A stretch of 64,000 nucleotides of DNA from assembly GCF_902459465.1 (NCBI RefSeq), contig NC_047062.1:30436673-30500672 (forward strand). The letters run 5' to 3'. Position numbers and translations under genes: made by a program. Numbering within the stretch: position 1 is the first letter of the stretch; the number at the start of each line of letters is the position of its first letter. Source of the stretch: Asterias rubens. Its lineage: Eukaryota; Echinodermata; Asteroidea; Forcipulatida; Asteriidae. Shown piece by piece: positions 1 to 11,875 of the stretch. The notes beneath the pieces are model-generated. The model was not told the origin of the DNA, did not search any database, and saw only the letters and a list, made by a program, of their open reading frames with translations.

Positions 1-296
1 TTCAAACAGAGGGCGGTTTGAATGTAAACATGGGTCACATCGTCTATACAGTGCTAACACACATCAGTGTTGATGGTAAAACCAAAATAAATTTCTGTGT
101 TCATGAGCCGAACCTATTGTAAATGTTGGCCTGTTTGAGACCAAAATATATTTGGGTCGAACTAGAATCGCTCCTAATCTATTTGGTTCGGCACAACTCT
201 GGCGCGCCTGTCTGAATTGGGTGTAACAAACCACATTCTCATTCCACCGCAAGGTGCTGCAACTTTAAACAAAATCTTTTTGTTTCTTGACTGCAG

Positions 297-3200
297 CTGC
301 TGATGAGGCAGAGTCCTTTGAATTGGAACTGAGCAGTCTACTGAGTGAGTTGAACTGTCCGTATAGCGCCCTCACACAGGGAGAAATGATCAACCGATTC
401 GGCAATCAACAGAACCGGCTACGAGTCCTTGGTGAGTAGAAACGATGATTACAGTACATATGTATGCAGCTTTGTTCGACACGAGACAGTTATATTTGAG
501 CGTCTATAATATTATTGTGTGCAATGGGTTAATTCAAGGCCTGGTGAACTGGTTTGTGTCAGCTTTTTTTCATGGCTTTAAGATTGGCACTTTCCCACTA
601 AAAAGAGAAGGACAAAAATGTTTGTAGTTGAAGTACTCAAACACAGCCAATCCTTTTTTGGGTGGATGTTAAGTACAGGTAACTCTTCCCAAAGTTCATA
701 AGTTACTAATTTTTCAATTTTGCAGATTTCCTAACCAGCGAACTGCAAGCAGCCAAGATTATCGCTAGTCGTCCCAAAAAAGTGGAAGCCATGGAGGTGG
801 ATAAAGAGGTGAATAAAACACTCTTTCAATCATAAAATTTCATTTTTCGTTTTGACCAGTGTACAAATGTGCAAGATAATTCAAATGATATGTCATTTTT
901 TCATCAAGGGGGCATTAAAGGGAAATTGCCTTTGTGCCCATTGGTCATTGCCTTGGTGCCGCAATAACCGCATAGAGGCCCCCTTTTCAAGGAGAAAACA
1001 CCTTGTACCCCTGCCCTTTCATATATGAGGTATATCACTATAAGCAGGACTTGAAACTTAGCATGGCAGAAGAATAAGTAGGTAAGGTTTGCGTTAAAAA
1101 AGGGTCTATGTACTTTTTCCTAACACAAAACACAATGTCCACAGATTTACATTAAACTTACACAGTTTGAAGATTATGTTAGTAGAAAGCTTCTCTCAAA
1201 ATGTTACTTACTGAGTTTTTGAGAAATGAGTAAAACAAATAATTTTCGTCTCAGTTTTAGCATGTGAAAACGTATTAACCAGTTATGCTATGATTATGGT
1301 ATAATATCATAACTGGTTAATGGGATTTTACATGCTAAAATAATTTTTCGTCTTCCTGAGGTGAAAATTATTTTGTGACTTGTTTTACTAATTTCTCAAA
1401 AACTACAGAACCTCAGTTAGTAATATTTGAAGGGAAGCTTTCCACTATCATTATCTTCGAACCTTGTAAGTTTAATGTAAATCTGTGGACATTTTGAAAA
1501 AGTATCCAAATCCTTTAAATGTGAACAACTCTTTTCTCCTGAATTATCAACCACTATCCTTTGCTTAGCGACTTTTTGTGCTTAAGGGTTTATGAAATTG
1601 GGCCCTGTGAGGATTCCATGCTGGGCTTGACAAACAGGTAGTCATTCTCTGCTTCAGTCCTACAGTTCCTGTGTATAGTTTGCAGCATTCAAGCCATTTT
1701 GACTTTTTAATCTGTAATTTTTAAAACTAGTTTTATATATATTTTTGAATGGTTCCTGTGTATAGTTTGCAGCATTGAAGCCATTTTGACTTTTTAATCT
1801 GTAATTTTTAAAACTAGTTTTATATATATTTATGAATAGTTCCTGTGTATAGTTTTCAACATTGAAGCCATTTTGATTTTTTAATTTTTTTAATAACAAG
1901 TTTTAGAGTAATGTTTTAGTACCTTTTTAGTTGTTTGTAGTATTTTTAATGGTTTCATTTAGGTAACAGATGGTCTGGCCTAGTTTTATATGTTTTGTTG
2001 GTGGGCCTAAATTGGAAATTATACTGCAAGTTTTTGTTTTTTTATCATTTTGCTGTTTGAAGTGCTTTGAGGAATGTTCTATTCATATTGCGCAATATGA
2101 ATGCTGTTTTATTATTATTATTATTATTGTTATTTTTATTATTATTATTATTAGTGCGGCTGGCATGTCTCCAGTCAACATCTAAGAAACATCTGCAAGA
2201 GTCTGAAACTGAGTAAGCCACCAGCTGGCGTGACTGACATCCAACTGTTTAATAAGATCGAGGACGAGATTCGGACGACGATCGGCAAGGCGGGGCCGGG
2301 CGTGGTCGGCAAGCCAATTCTTAAGAAGAAACTCAGCGAGCAGCAATGGGTATGAACAGTAGCATGGATTATCTATTGGGACAATGAAATAAATGATAGA
2401 TATTTTGTTTACTCTGAAGCGTGAAAGAAAGTTGATAATAATAATAATAATGATATTGAATTCTTATATAGCGCACGTATCTACCAAACAAGGTACTCAA
2501 GGCGCTGAGTATAAACAAACTTTCAGAAAGATATGGACCAATTCCGGGGAGTTATGAGTGAGCAAGACATCCTGGGACAAATGGCACAGCGCAATTGATC
2601 ACCCCTTGGAACGAGGATTGTAAACTCAATTGTTCCCTGATTCCTGTGACAAAAAAAGCACCCAGGTATTTTACTATTCTGTACCCTTTTTTTCACAGGC
2701 TAAACTTGGGAAGATAAATGAGCGCATGAGGAAAGAGTACACCCTCCGGAGGCAGATGTTGCTGAAGCGCCTGGATGTTACAGTACAGTCCTTCCAGTGG
2801 TCAGAACGTGTCAAGGTGAGATCACAGGCTGGAGTGTCATGGCTGAACAGCCTAGTCCACCGGACTCAAGCTCTAGGCCCAATTTCATGGAGCGGCTTAA
2901 ACACAAAAAGAAGCTAAGCACAACAATTTTGTGGTAACCAGAATGAAGTTACCAGCTAAACAACCATGTTATGATTTGTTGCTTTTGTTTATTTGATCAA
3001 TCATGTTTGCTCTGTACGCACCATGACCGTTTTTTCTCCCCCCTAGATTTGTGCGCATTATAAATGGTCCGTATAATTATTAAAATTATTTACCTTAACT
3101 ATATAGAGACCATAGTTGCTTCAGGCAGCTTTTACCCAAAATGATATATCACATCCACCCCAATTTCTTTAGAACCGATCCACAGTTTTTGCCGACATGT

Positions 3201-6200
3201 GAATTCCATATTTCTATAGTCAAACCAATGTATACCATATTTTACCGTCCACAGGGTAAACTACAGAATGACCTAGTTGCGGCATACCGACCCAAGCGTA
3301 GCAATTTACTTGCTGACAGCCCCGTTACCATAGCAAACCTCATGGCTGCTAGGGAAGGTAATTAATCAAAATGTTTTCCTTTAAACAGAATTTCTATGTA
3401 TTACTATTTTATGAGACACCGCCCAACTCACAAGGCCGGGTAGCCACTTCGAGGGGAGGGCTCCGCTTTACCGCTTTGGGCTATCGGCATATATCAACTG
3501 CCACTAGTGGCACATTGCCATCCACTCCTAGGGCTGAAACAGGGTTACCCCCTTCACAGTCCAAGGATGTAGGCATGGGTATCATCCACTAGGAGCCATC
3601 TACTCCTAGGGCTGAAACAGGGTTACATCCTTCACAGTCCAAGGATGTAGGCATGGGTATCATCCACTAGGAGCCACCTACTCCTAGGGCTGAAACAGGG
3701 TTACATCCTTCACAGTCCAAGGATGTAGGCATGGGTATCATCCACTAGGAGCCACCTACTCCTGGGGCTGAAACAGGGTTACATCCTTCACAGTCCAAAG
3801 AGTAAGGAATGGGTATCATCCACTAGGAGCCATCTACTCCTAGGGCTGAAACAGGGTTACATCCTTCACAGTCCGAGGATGTAGGCATGGGTATCATCCA
3901 CTAGGAGCCATCTACTCCTAGGGCTGAAACAGGGTTACATCCTTCACAGTCCAAGGATGTAGGCATGGGTATCATCCACTTGGAGCCATCTACTCCTGGG
4001 GCTGAAACAGGGTTACATCCTTCACAGTCCAAGGATGTAGGCATGGGTATCATCCACTAGGAGCCATCTACTCCTAGGGCTGAAACAGGGTTACATCCTT
4101 CACAGTCCGAGGATGTAGGCATGGGTATCATCCACTAGGAGCCATCTACTCCTAGGGCTGAAACAGGGTTACATCCTTCACAGTCCAAGGATGTAGGCAT
4201 GGGTATCATCCAGTAGGAGCCATCTACTCCTAGGGCTGAAACAGGGTTACATCCTTCACAGTCCAAGGATGTAGGCATGGGTATCATCCACTAGGAGCCA
4301 CCTACTCCTGGGGCTGAAACAGGGTTACATCCTTCACAGTCTCTAAGGATGTAGGCATGGGTATCATCCACTAGGAGCCACCTACTCCTAGGGCTGAAAC
4401 AGGGTTACATCCTTCACAGTCCAAGGATGTAGGCATGGGTATCATCCACTAGGAGCCATCTACTCCTAGGGCTGAATTAGGGTTACCCCCTTCACAGTCC
4501 AAGGATGTAGGCATGGGTATCATCCACTAGGAGCCACCTACTCCTAGGGCTGAAACAGGGTTACATCCTTCACAGTCCGAGGATGTAGGCATGGGTATCA
4601 TCCACTAGGAGCCTGGCTGGTAGAGCCGAATGCACTGCCTCCTCAACTTTTTCTGAAGCAATTATGGTTAGGTGCCTTGCTTAAGGACACAAGTGTCATG
4701 ATCGGTAATCTTACCCACACTCTGCTGCTGACACCACTCGGCCACGAATACGCCACAACAGTACAATACTACGACGCTCTGGAAGTGCCATCCGAGATCC
4801 TGAGATAATTTACTGCTAGATGAGATGATGACATCATAAGTGTCAGATGACAAAATCCTGACATCCTTGGTACCTGCTTTTACAATACAATACAATACAA
4901 TACGATAATCTTTATTAGATCCCCAGAAGGGTAATTCAAATGCTCGCATACAGTAAAAACATTGACACATTAAAAACATTAAAAAACAGACAATGGCTAT
5001 ATACAATTACATGAAAAACCACAAAAAGCGTTTTACCTTGCTAAGCCCTTAACGTTCTTGTAAATACTCCAGTTATTTCTGTGTTCTCAACAAGTAGCAC
5101 TGTGTAATCAGCTGAAACCTTCACATGTGACTTTCACCATTCTCTCTTGATAATTTTGGCAATAAACCAGCACTACGCTGACAAAACCACTCTATGACCC
5201 TACTTTTTATGGGAAGGGTTGAAGGATTTTTTTAGAGGGCTATTTATAACTGTCTGATATTATTTCATTCCAGAACTGGCTAAGCTGAGGAAAACTAGCA
5301 GTGGGTCTGTCAGAACAAATACCAAATGCGCCATTAATAAAGTCATCATGGGCCATGTAAGTTTGCCATATTTCATATACATCTATTGTTCCTTAAAAAC
5401 GACATCTTTACAGGACACACTTGGGGTTTGGCTTTGAACTGCATTTAAAGGACTGGATGTTAGTGGAAGTTACTCAAAATAATTGTTGGCATGAAATCTT
5501 ACTTGGTACTGACATGGAGGTAGCTGAGCAATGGAGAGCTGTTGATAGTATAAAACATTGTGAGAAACGGCTTCCTCTGAAGTAACGTAGTTTTGAGAAG
5601 AGGTATTTTTTCACTCAAATATTAAAAGACTTTTATTAGACATCTGAAAGGGCACAAATTTTGTGCAGGAAGGTGTTTTTTCTTTATTATTCTCTTGCAA
5701 CTTTGACGACCAATTTTCACAGATTTTAAGTGAGATAACTGGCCTTTGACAAATACCAAAGGTGTCCCGTGCCTTTGAGTGTTCTAAGCATTTGATGCAG
5801 CCAAGTGGTTCACTAACCAATCATGCATGCAGGCTTAGAATTATTGCCCTTGTTTTCCTGATCTTGGCCTTGGTGCCCCATCATAAGTTTCCCATAGACT
5901 TCAAGATTGTCCAATGGAAGTGCCCTTTCTCATGGTTTTAAAGTCCAGTTGTGTCTTGATGTTAAACCACAGGTGCCTGATAGAGGAGGGCGCCCTCTGG
6001 AGGCCACCCCACCAGCTAGAGATATGCCGTCTTTCCGAAAGAGAACAGAACAGCCCAAGGCTCAACGCCCTCAAGGTGAGTTTTTTTCAGAATTACCCTC
6101 ATTTTGTTTTATCCTATTTTGTCAAAGACTTTGTTTGAGGGGTGCTGTATAGCTACATGTAGGGACCGATTGCATAGAGCTGCTTAAGCACAAAAGATGC

Positions 6201-7958
6201 AAAGCACAACAAAATTATGCTTACCAGAGTAGGGCTACCAGCCAAAGTGCCATGTCATGTGTACAATTTGTGACTGGTGTCCTGCTTCATTTTTGCTTTA
6301 GCAGGAAATCATTTAGCAATATTTTCTGCTTATAACTAGCTCTGTGAAATTGTGCCCTTGCATTGGAAGTGGATCACTGTCAGGGGACATGACTTCTTGT
6401 TTTAAAGTAACGATATACAAGGGAATATGACTGGGCAATTATAAAATCAATTTTGGGGTAGGCAAAGAAAAATTGACGAGAGCATGATTTGAACCTGCAA
6501 CCTTCAGGGGTTTGATCCAGCCAACTTTGATGTCATGTGTTGGATGTTGCTGTGTTATACAAGCCTACATCCGTATGGACTGTAAAGGGGGTAACCCTGA
6601 TTCAGCCCCTAGGAGTAGGTGGCAACGGCCCATGGAAAAAACCCAAATTGTAGCCCACACCTTGAAGTGGCCTTCAGGTCTTGTGTGTCTGGCGACTTGC
6701 ATAAAAAAAAAATAATAATAATAATAACCTCTATACTGCAACTAGGCAGCTTTACAAAACAGAGCTCCCGCAAATGTCATAATGGGAGTGATGATGTAAA
6801 AAGGCTTCTCGCAATATTTTTTGAACATATTTTTAATGAACTTCTGGAAAGATTGTTGGCGTTTTTGTCAAACTGGTGTTTCAAAATAAAGTGTACAAAA
6901 TGTCTATATCTTTTGTAGGTGGACAGGGTGGCAGAGGGGATAAAGTACAAGGAGGTAAGATTGAGTTTTGATCTCTGGTTGGTTACATTTATTTGAGTGG
7001 CAACAAAATCAGATGTTAAAGGCAGTGGACACTATTGGTAATTACTCAAAATAATTATTGGCATAAAACCTTTCTTAGGGACGAGTAATGGGGAGAGGTT
7101 GATGGTATAAAACATTGTGAGAACCGGCTCCCTCTGAAGTGCCATAGACGTAAATTTCCACGAATTTGATTTCGGAGACCTCAGATTTAGGTCTCGAAAT
7201 CAACCATCTCAACTTCGTGTGACAAGGGTTACTTTTCTTTCATTATTATCTTGCAAGTTCGATGACCGAATTTTCACAGGTTAGTTATTTTATGCATATG
7301 TTGAGATACACCAACTGTGAAGGCTAGTCTTTGACAATTACCAATAGTGTCCAGTGCCTTTAACATCAGTTCATACATATGTGATCTGCTTACTTGTATT
7401 CTATCTTTCACTCACTGTATATTTTATTTTTCTCTGTTGCATTATGTGCTTTACAAATGTCTTTATTGTTATTAGCAGCAGGTACTGCAACGACTTAACA
7501 GATGTTCTAAATTTTTTACAAATTTGGTGATGAATTGTTGTTTGATTTTAGGATGGTCAGCAGGAGGAAGAGGAGGCCAAGGAGGAGGGGGCAGAGGAAG
7601 GGGATGGAAGCAGCAAGGGGACACCTCCAATAGCCGGATGTACCAGCAAGGAGGTAATCAAGGGGCTGACAGGGGTGGGCAGCAGGGCGGGTACCAGGGC
7701 GGAGGTGGTGGGTACCAAGGTGGGGGTGGTGGGTATAACCAGGGTGGGGGTGCTGGGTATAACCAGGGTGGGGGTGCTGGGTTTAACCAGGGTGGGGGTG
7801 CTGGGTATAACCAGGGAGGGGGCTACCAGGGAGGGGGCGGGGGCTATCAGGGTGGAGGTGGGTACCGGGGTGGGGGTGGAGGAACCCAGGGTGGGGGCTA
7901 TCAGGGAGGTGGGGGAGGGCATAAACGAGGGGGCAGAGGTAGAGGAGGAAAGAGATAA
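297..7958 (+). CDS. FAM98A: FAM98-family protein (FAM98A/B-like), 5' partial
   Basis: Nine exons are visible: 297-431, 726-808, 2155-2349, 2699-2815, 3255-3357, 5274-5356, 5973-6075, 6919-6954 and 7552-7958 (stop TAA at 7956-7958). All are bounded by AG/GT and all phases join. Recognised by NCPYSALTQGE, RRQMLLKRLDVTVQSF, YRPKRS and VPDRGGRP, typical of the FAM98 (DUF2465) domain. The last exon encodes an RGG/glycine-rich tail, as in FAM98A and FAM98B. Family knowledge: FAM98 proteins belong to the RTCB-DDX1 tRNA ligase complex, and FAM98A is a PRMT1 substrate; the tail would bind RNA and be arginine-methylated. About 70 N-terminal residues lie upstream of the window. The acceptor of exon 3 (after the ATT-rich tract, 2153-2154) is the least certain; an AG about 20 bases downstream would break the phase. 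A and B paralogues cannot be told apart, since invertebrates usually have one gene. Confidence 0.93.
880..1030. repeat. Dispersed repeat family I, degraded copy
   Basis: Carries the CATTGCCTTGGTGCC and CAAGGAGAAAACACC words of a repeat seen again near 9640-9790, 22640-22770, 37430-37580, 40640-40770, 43853-44011 and 45354-45715. Better copies run between AGGCCTG-type ends and a GAAGTATCAGGCC end and are about 155 bp long, which suggests a small non-autonomous element. Confidence 0.6.
1094..1519. mobile_element. Foldback MITE, family G, in FAM98 intron
   Basis: The two ends are inverted copies: GTCCACAGATTTACATTAAA near 1138 is answered by its complement near 1470-1490, and the arms extend towards a centre near 1300 with a second inverted pair (ACCAGTTATG / CATAACTGGT). 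No coding capacity. A partial relative is at 53459-53760 in a SCYL1 intron. Confidence 0.75.
2435..2520. repeat. ATA microsatellite with TTATATAGCGC tail
   Basis: A short run of ATA units followed by TTCTTATATAGCGC and a GGTACTCAAGGCGCT segment. The same end (TTTATATTGCGC or TTTATATAGCGC after ATT/ATA units) recurs at 45890-45960 and 54825-54850 and resembles a SINE 3' end. Confidence 0.5.
3517..4614. repeat. 78-bp satellite, about 14 tandem copies
   Basis: A 78-base monomer is repeated about 14 times with only scattered substitutions. Each unit contains CACTAGGAGCCATCTACTCC, GGGCTGAAACAGGGTTACAT and AAGGATGTAGGCATGGGTAT. One unit has a 2-base insertion and one has a variant (AAGAGTAAGGAATG). 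The array lies in the FAM98 intron 3358-5273. Single copies of the monomer occur in dispersed repeats near 6590, 14690-14790, 28395-28480 and 60550-60610, so the array is an amplified piece of that repeat. Confidence 0.95.
4610..4760 (-). mobile_element. tRNA-derived SINE (Leu-like), antisense remnant
   Basis: Directly abuts the 78-bp array. On the minus strand it carries a degraded GTGGCCGAGTGG A-box region, a CAGCAGCAGAGTGTGG segment and the GTCATGACACTTGTGTCC tail. The 14690-14945 copy has the same order with a single monomer, showing that the array grew inside this SINE. Confidence 0.7.
4884..4905. repeat. (AATAC)n microsatellite
   Basis: Four units of a 5-base repeat followed by GATAATCTTTATTAG. 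Confidence 0.8.
5445..5778. mobile_element. MITE family A
   Basis: About 335 bp, beginning TTAAAGGACTGG and ending CCAAAGGTGTCCCGTGCCTTT. The consensus end of the family is TTAAAGGCAGTGGACACTAT followed by TGGTAATTACTCAAA, inverted at the other end. TTAA lies at both outer edges in good copies, as expected for a TTAA-targeting superfamily (piggyBac or Kolobok). Confidence 0.8.
6161..6358. mobile_element. MITE family E
   Basis: Ends are inverted copies of GGGCCCAATTTCATAGAGCT followed by GCTAAGCACA. Here both ends are diverged (AGGGACCGATTGCATAGAGC; CTCTGTGAAATTGTGCCC). Partial copies are at 1563-1611, 2876-2985 and 62640-62720; fuller copies are at 33126-33325, 52660-52901 and 54383-54619. 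Confidence 0.7.
6500..6725 (-). mobile_element. Dispersed repeat with satellite monomer, then ATA tract
   Basis: Contains one antisense copy of the 78-bp module and the segment that elsewhere reads AAGTCGCCGGACACACAAGG (28330; also 60493). Ends in (ATA)n. Confidence 0.6.
7016..7363. mobile_element. MITE family A, full length
   Basis: 348 bp in a FAM98 intron. Starts TTAAAGGCAGTGGACACTAT, ends ATAGTGTCCAGTGCCTTTAA. The centre is a palindrome around GACCTCAGATTTAGGTCTCG. Both outer edges show TTAA. Confidence 0.9.
7731..7818 (+). repeat. 24-bp coding repeat in the FAM98 Gly-rich tail
   Basis: A 24-base unit is repeated about 3.5 times and encodes the octapeptide GYNQGGGA (one copy has F for Y). 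It sits inside a longer tail built from GGGGGYQ-like units. Copies are nearly identical at the DNA level, which points to recent slippage or unequal exchange. The unit is a multiple of three, so copy changes keep the frame. The opposite strand stays open over about 120 codons only because of the repeat. Confidence 0.85.
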
Positions 7959-8147
7959 ATTGGGAGTATTTAAAAAGCTACAATCACGAACTCGCAGGCT
8001 TCAAATGCTATTAAATGGTTATACGGTTTGTTAGTTATGTAATAATGTCATCTACATGTACTTCAGCAGAAGTTTGTAAAAGCGACTGTGTAGGTTTTTA
8101 AGTGCCCCATACTGAACCACTCTCAACACCACAAGTTACATTTATGA

Positions 8148-8153
8148 AATAAA
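8148..8153 (+). promoter_or_regulatory. AATAAA poly(A) signal of FAM98
   Basis: The first canonical AATAAA after the FAM98 stop, about 190 bases downstream, giving a short 3' UTR. Not confirmed by transcript data. Confidence 0.55.
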
Positions 8154-8344
8154 CAAGATTATTAATAGTTGTAGTGGAAGTTGGCAACCTGCATAGAAAC
8201 GATGCATGAAAACCAACCAGTGAGCATCATTGATCTACATGTTGTATTAAAGAAAGACAGTTAGGCTGTTCAAAGTCTTGATCTGTGAGGCTGCAACTTA
8301 TACGCCCGTGCCGCATTCGAAGATAGACAACTGACTCAACTTTA

Positions 8345-8690
8345 GGTGGAGAAGTGGACTGTAGTAACCTCGCGCAAAATCACTATACAGATCGAGTGAA
8401 TAATACTTATTCATAAACAGCACCCTCTTCTGTTGAAACACTGTATCAATGTCAAAAAGTATGTAAATTATTTTGAGAGTCTTGTAGCCAAGACTAGGCT
8501 GGGTGAAGCAGGGAGGGTCCATTGTAATCCACATTAGTGTCGTACAAAATCACTCTACAGATTGAGTAAAAGCTTGAATACTTACTCATATACACAGCGC
8601 CCTCTTTAGGTGAAACATATCCATGTAAAAAGTATGCAGTTGATTCAGTCTTGTAGCCAAGACTAGGCTGGGTGAAGCAGGGAGGGTCCG
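8345..8690. repeat. Direct tandem duplication, unit about 170 bp
   Basis: Two adjacent diverged copies share CAAAATCACT, the AGCGCCCTCT-like word and TTGTAGCCAAGACTAGGCTG / GGTGAAGCAGGGAGGGTCC. Their boundary is near 8520. No coding potential. Confidence 0.85.
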
Positions 8691-8825
8691 TGTCCCATCT
8701 TTGAAACTTGTACTTAACAGACAAGATTATTATCCGGGTTTTGATTTACTCACTTGATAATGTAGGCCTATTCAAAACACAACCTTTGATACTGTATGTA
8801 AATCAAATAACCTGTATCTCACTCA

Positions 8826-9139
8826 CTTAAGCCCGTTTCACACTGTATCTCGTATCCCATGGAATACAGCCTTGGGGAGGACTCGGGAGTTTTGTTTACC
8901 CCGGTGCACTTTCACAATGTCCCTGCCTAGGTTCCTATCCAACAGGGTCCTGGTTGCACATTTCAAGAATAACCCAGAGTTTTACTGCGTAACCCTACTC
9001 CAGAGCAGGGGTGGATATTCCCCGGGCTATGCCCATTTGCCGGGGTAGATCAGGGGTAAAGCGATCCAAGTGTGAACAGGCTGGCCTTTATTCCCCTGTG
9101 GTTCCCCCAGGGAATAGAGAAGTGTGAAAAGGGCTTAAG
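8826..9139. mobile_element. MITE with CTTAAGCCC ends
   Basis: 314 bp with inverted ends CTTAAGCCCGTTTCACACT and AGTGTGAAAAGGGCTTAAG, TTAA at each border. The interior is GC-rich with no open frame of note. Confidence 0.85.
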
Positions 9140-9634
9140 TGTATGCAAACGAGGAAGTGATAAATCATTCTTAATAATGAGTAGCTTAGACAGCCATTGA
9201 AAAGTTTTATTTTTCAGCTTGCATGGTCACCGCAAAAGTAATCAACAATGTTATCAGATTTATTGGCATTCATATTAAATTGATGGTTAATATGCCTGTT
9301 TCAAGTATGTTATTTATTTATTTGTATTATTTTTATCTACGATTGTGACCCATTACCACGAATCCCGGACAAAGTTGCATGTTTGAATACCTGATATTTT
9401 CAAATTCTCTAGTTCATAAGTTTTGAATGAAGTTATAGGGGATAATCATCCCAATAAATAGATAAAAGAAGCACATAATGCAGGTGGAGACCTTAATGCA
9501 GAAAGTGCAAAGCAAGAAGCACACAATGAAGCTGTTTTGGCTGACACCAAAACAACTTTAGGGGATCATCGAGATGCAACCAAAATGTGGCGTGTTAGGG
9601 CCGAGCAGTCACTGTACTCAAGTCAGCCCTGTAT

Positions 9635-9790
9635 GCTTCGTTTTTGAAAGGGAAAGGGCACCAAGGCATCTTCTCCTTGGTTAACATGGTAAAAGGACTA
9701 GAGCATTTCAAGGGCACCAAGACAATGACCAGGGGGCATGGAGGCAATCATCTTTGTTGCCTGCATGAAGTTCAGGCCCATCAAGCTCCG
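9635..9790. repeat. Dispersed repeat family I
   Basis: Contains GGGCACCAAGGCATCTTCTC, AAGGGCACCAAGACAATGAC and GAGGCAATCATCTTTGTTGC in the family order. Likely a non-autonomous element, truncated at the left. Confidence 0.7.
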
Positions 9791-9865
9791 GTGTTTCTGA
9801 CAAGCAGAATGTGGGTTCGAGTCCTTGTCTTGACACTTGCTTCCTTAATGGCAGGATGTACTTTT

Positions 9866-10232
9866 TGTAATTACTCCTAAAGTTGAGGACTATAAAAACT
9901 CATTTGGTAAAGAGCGCTGGAGAGATGTTGATATTTTGAAACATTGTTAGAAACGAATCCCGTTGAAGTAATATAGTTTCAGAGGAAGAGGTTATTTTCC
10001 CACCCAAAGATTTGATTCTGAGAAAGGCTTGAGTCATGAAGATTTGACAGGCATCTGAAAGCATACAATTCTATGCAACAAGCATGTTTTTCTTTCAAGA
10101 TTTTCTTGCAACTAAGATGACTAATTGAGCACAAATTTTCACTGGTTTGTTATTTTATGCATACTGTATGTTGGAATCACCACGTGAGAATACTGGTCTT
10201 TGACAATTACCAAAAGTATACCTTGCCCCTAA
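9866..10232. mobile_element. MITE family A, diverged copy
   Basis: The outer terminal repeats are eroded, but the order of internal words (GTAAAGAGCG, ACATTGTTAGAAACG, TTTTCACTGGTTTGTTATTT, TTTGACAATTACCAAAAG) is that of family A. Confidence 0.75.
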
Positions 10233-10310
10233 AACCAGTTAATATTGACATTGCAATTGAAATTAAAAAAACAAACTATCTATCTACTTAAGCATAATTA
10301 GCTTTATATA

Positions 10311-11218
10311 TTTGGTTTGCAGTAACACCATCAGATCGATTTTGTTCTTAAGAGAACTGTTGATTTTCTAATTTTATTTTGAAGACTTCTCAGTTCTGAA
10401 AAGAACTGTCCTGCTTTTTTAACTGCGACCCTGGGGGAAGGTAGAAAATTGGCGGAGACTACTACTTTAGCTTATAGAGGATCGTTATTAACTTTACTAT
10501 CATGGAGTGAGTCCTTAGTTGGTCTCAATTGCTAATACATGTGGCTTTGTCCTTCAGATGGGATGTAAAGCCGTTGGTCCAGTGTGTTGTGCATTATCTC
10601 AAGGTATTAAGAAGATGTTTCGTGGACGTCATTCCCTACTTAACTTGCACTGCCTTTGAGCTTAATTTGTTTTCAATCAATGTAAACAAAGACGGATTTA
10701 AACACACATTTATCATATTATTTGATGCATTTATCATATTATATGATAAATGGCTAAGACTACAGAGATATAAAAACAAAGTCCATGATTCTAACTAGAT
10801 TTTAGTTTAGTTTAGGTTTCAAGGTGACGGGTGACTAATAATAGCATACCTGTATAGGATTTGAGACATTGCATGGTGAGGTATCAAAATATATTTGGTG
10901 TGCGGTAACACCATGTGTGTATCTACTTGCCAAGTAGAGTTTGTTCTCAGAGAACTGTCTGTCTTTATTCTACTACCGCGGAGTTGATTTATCGGATTGT
11001 TCGGGAGACTTCTCAGTTCTGAAAAGAACTGTCCTGCTTTTAACTACTACCCGGGCGGAAGGTATAGAAAAATGGCTGGGACTACTACTTTAGCTTATAG
11101 GATCGTAATTAAGTGCACTACCGCGGAGTCAGTTTCTGAATTGTTCTCAATGTTTCGACTAGCTTGCTCTAGTAATACCTTCCGACTGTCCCTATGTTCT
11201 AGGCACCGTCCCTAAGTA
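10311..11218. repeat. Two direct copies of dispersed repeat J
   Basis: Copies at about 10311-10545 and 10889-11218 share GAGACTTCTCAGTTCTGAAA (or GAAGACTTCTC), AGAACTGTCCTGCTTTT, TACTACTTTAGCTTATAG and the AACACCAT start. Other copies: 23034-23268 (+), 50936-51055 (+), 17590-17745 (-). The stretch between the two copies shows nothing recognisable. Confidence 0.75.
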
Positions 11219-11225
11219 GAAAAGT

Positions 11226-11875
11226 CCCTTATTCTGAAAATCTTGTAATACTAAATTCAACTGAAAAATAAGAAATGAATTTAGTAATAAAGCTGTCCTT
11301 CATAATGACTTATGACTGTGATCTTAATTTTCTGGTTCTTACAAATGCCTGAATCCATTGAATTATTTTGTTACATGCACATTTTGTGTCTTTGTGCACA
11401 TCTACTCATAGACTGTGGGTGTGGGTGCCTAGACACACATCTGGCCCCTTGTCCTTATTTCTGACTTTGCTATGTCGGCAGGTATGTAATAGTGTTGTAG
11501 GTCTCAAGACCGGTATATGACTGATCTTGGAGACCCCGTTTGTTGATGTCTTGGCTGTTTCCAGGCCTCCATTTTAAAGACTTGGTCTCAGATCAATGGC
11601 CTTGTGGTGGAGACCTTTATTTCATAACTTAAGAAAAATATAGAAAAAGCAAGAAACAAAAATAATCAAGAGCGTAGTTTTCATGCTCGCATAACTAAAG
11701 GACTAATGAATAGAGTGTACTGTTTAATTTCTTGGAGACACATGTAGTTTTAGAAACGTCATTCTTTAAAGGTCGATTCAGAAACTTTGGTGCAATCCCT
11801 GGCTACATGGCAGTTGTATGACGTCTGACGGGCACCCATAACAAAGATATTGATAAATGGGGAGACTACCAGCAA
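11226..11875. other. Intergenic sequence, nothing recognised
   Basis: AT-rich unique-looking sequence with no convincing coding exon, RNA gene or terminal repeats on either strand. Confidence 0.5.

Noticed and set aside
3517..4614. CRISPR-like array of regular repeats
   Set aside because: There are no unique spacers between repeats; it is a head-to-tail 78-bp satellite in an animal intron.
7557..7922. 121-codon frame on the minus strand
   Set aside because: Shadow of the G-rich coding repeat of FAM98; low-complexity Pro/Thr/Ser only.
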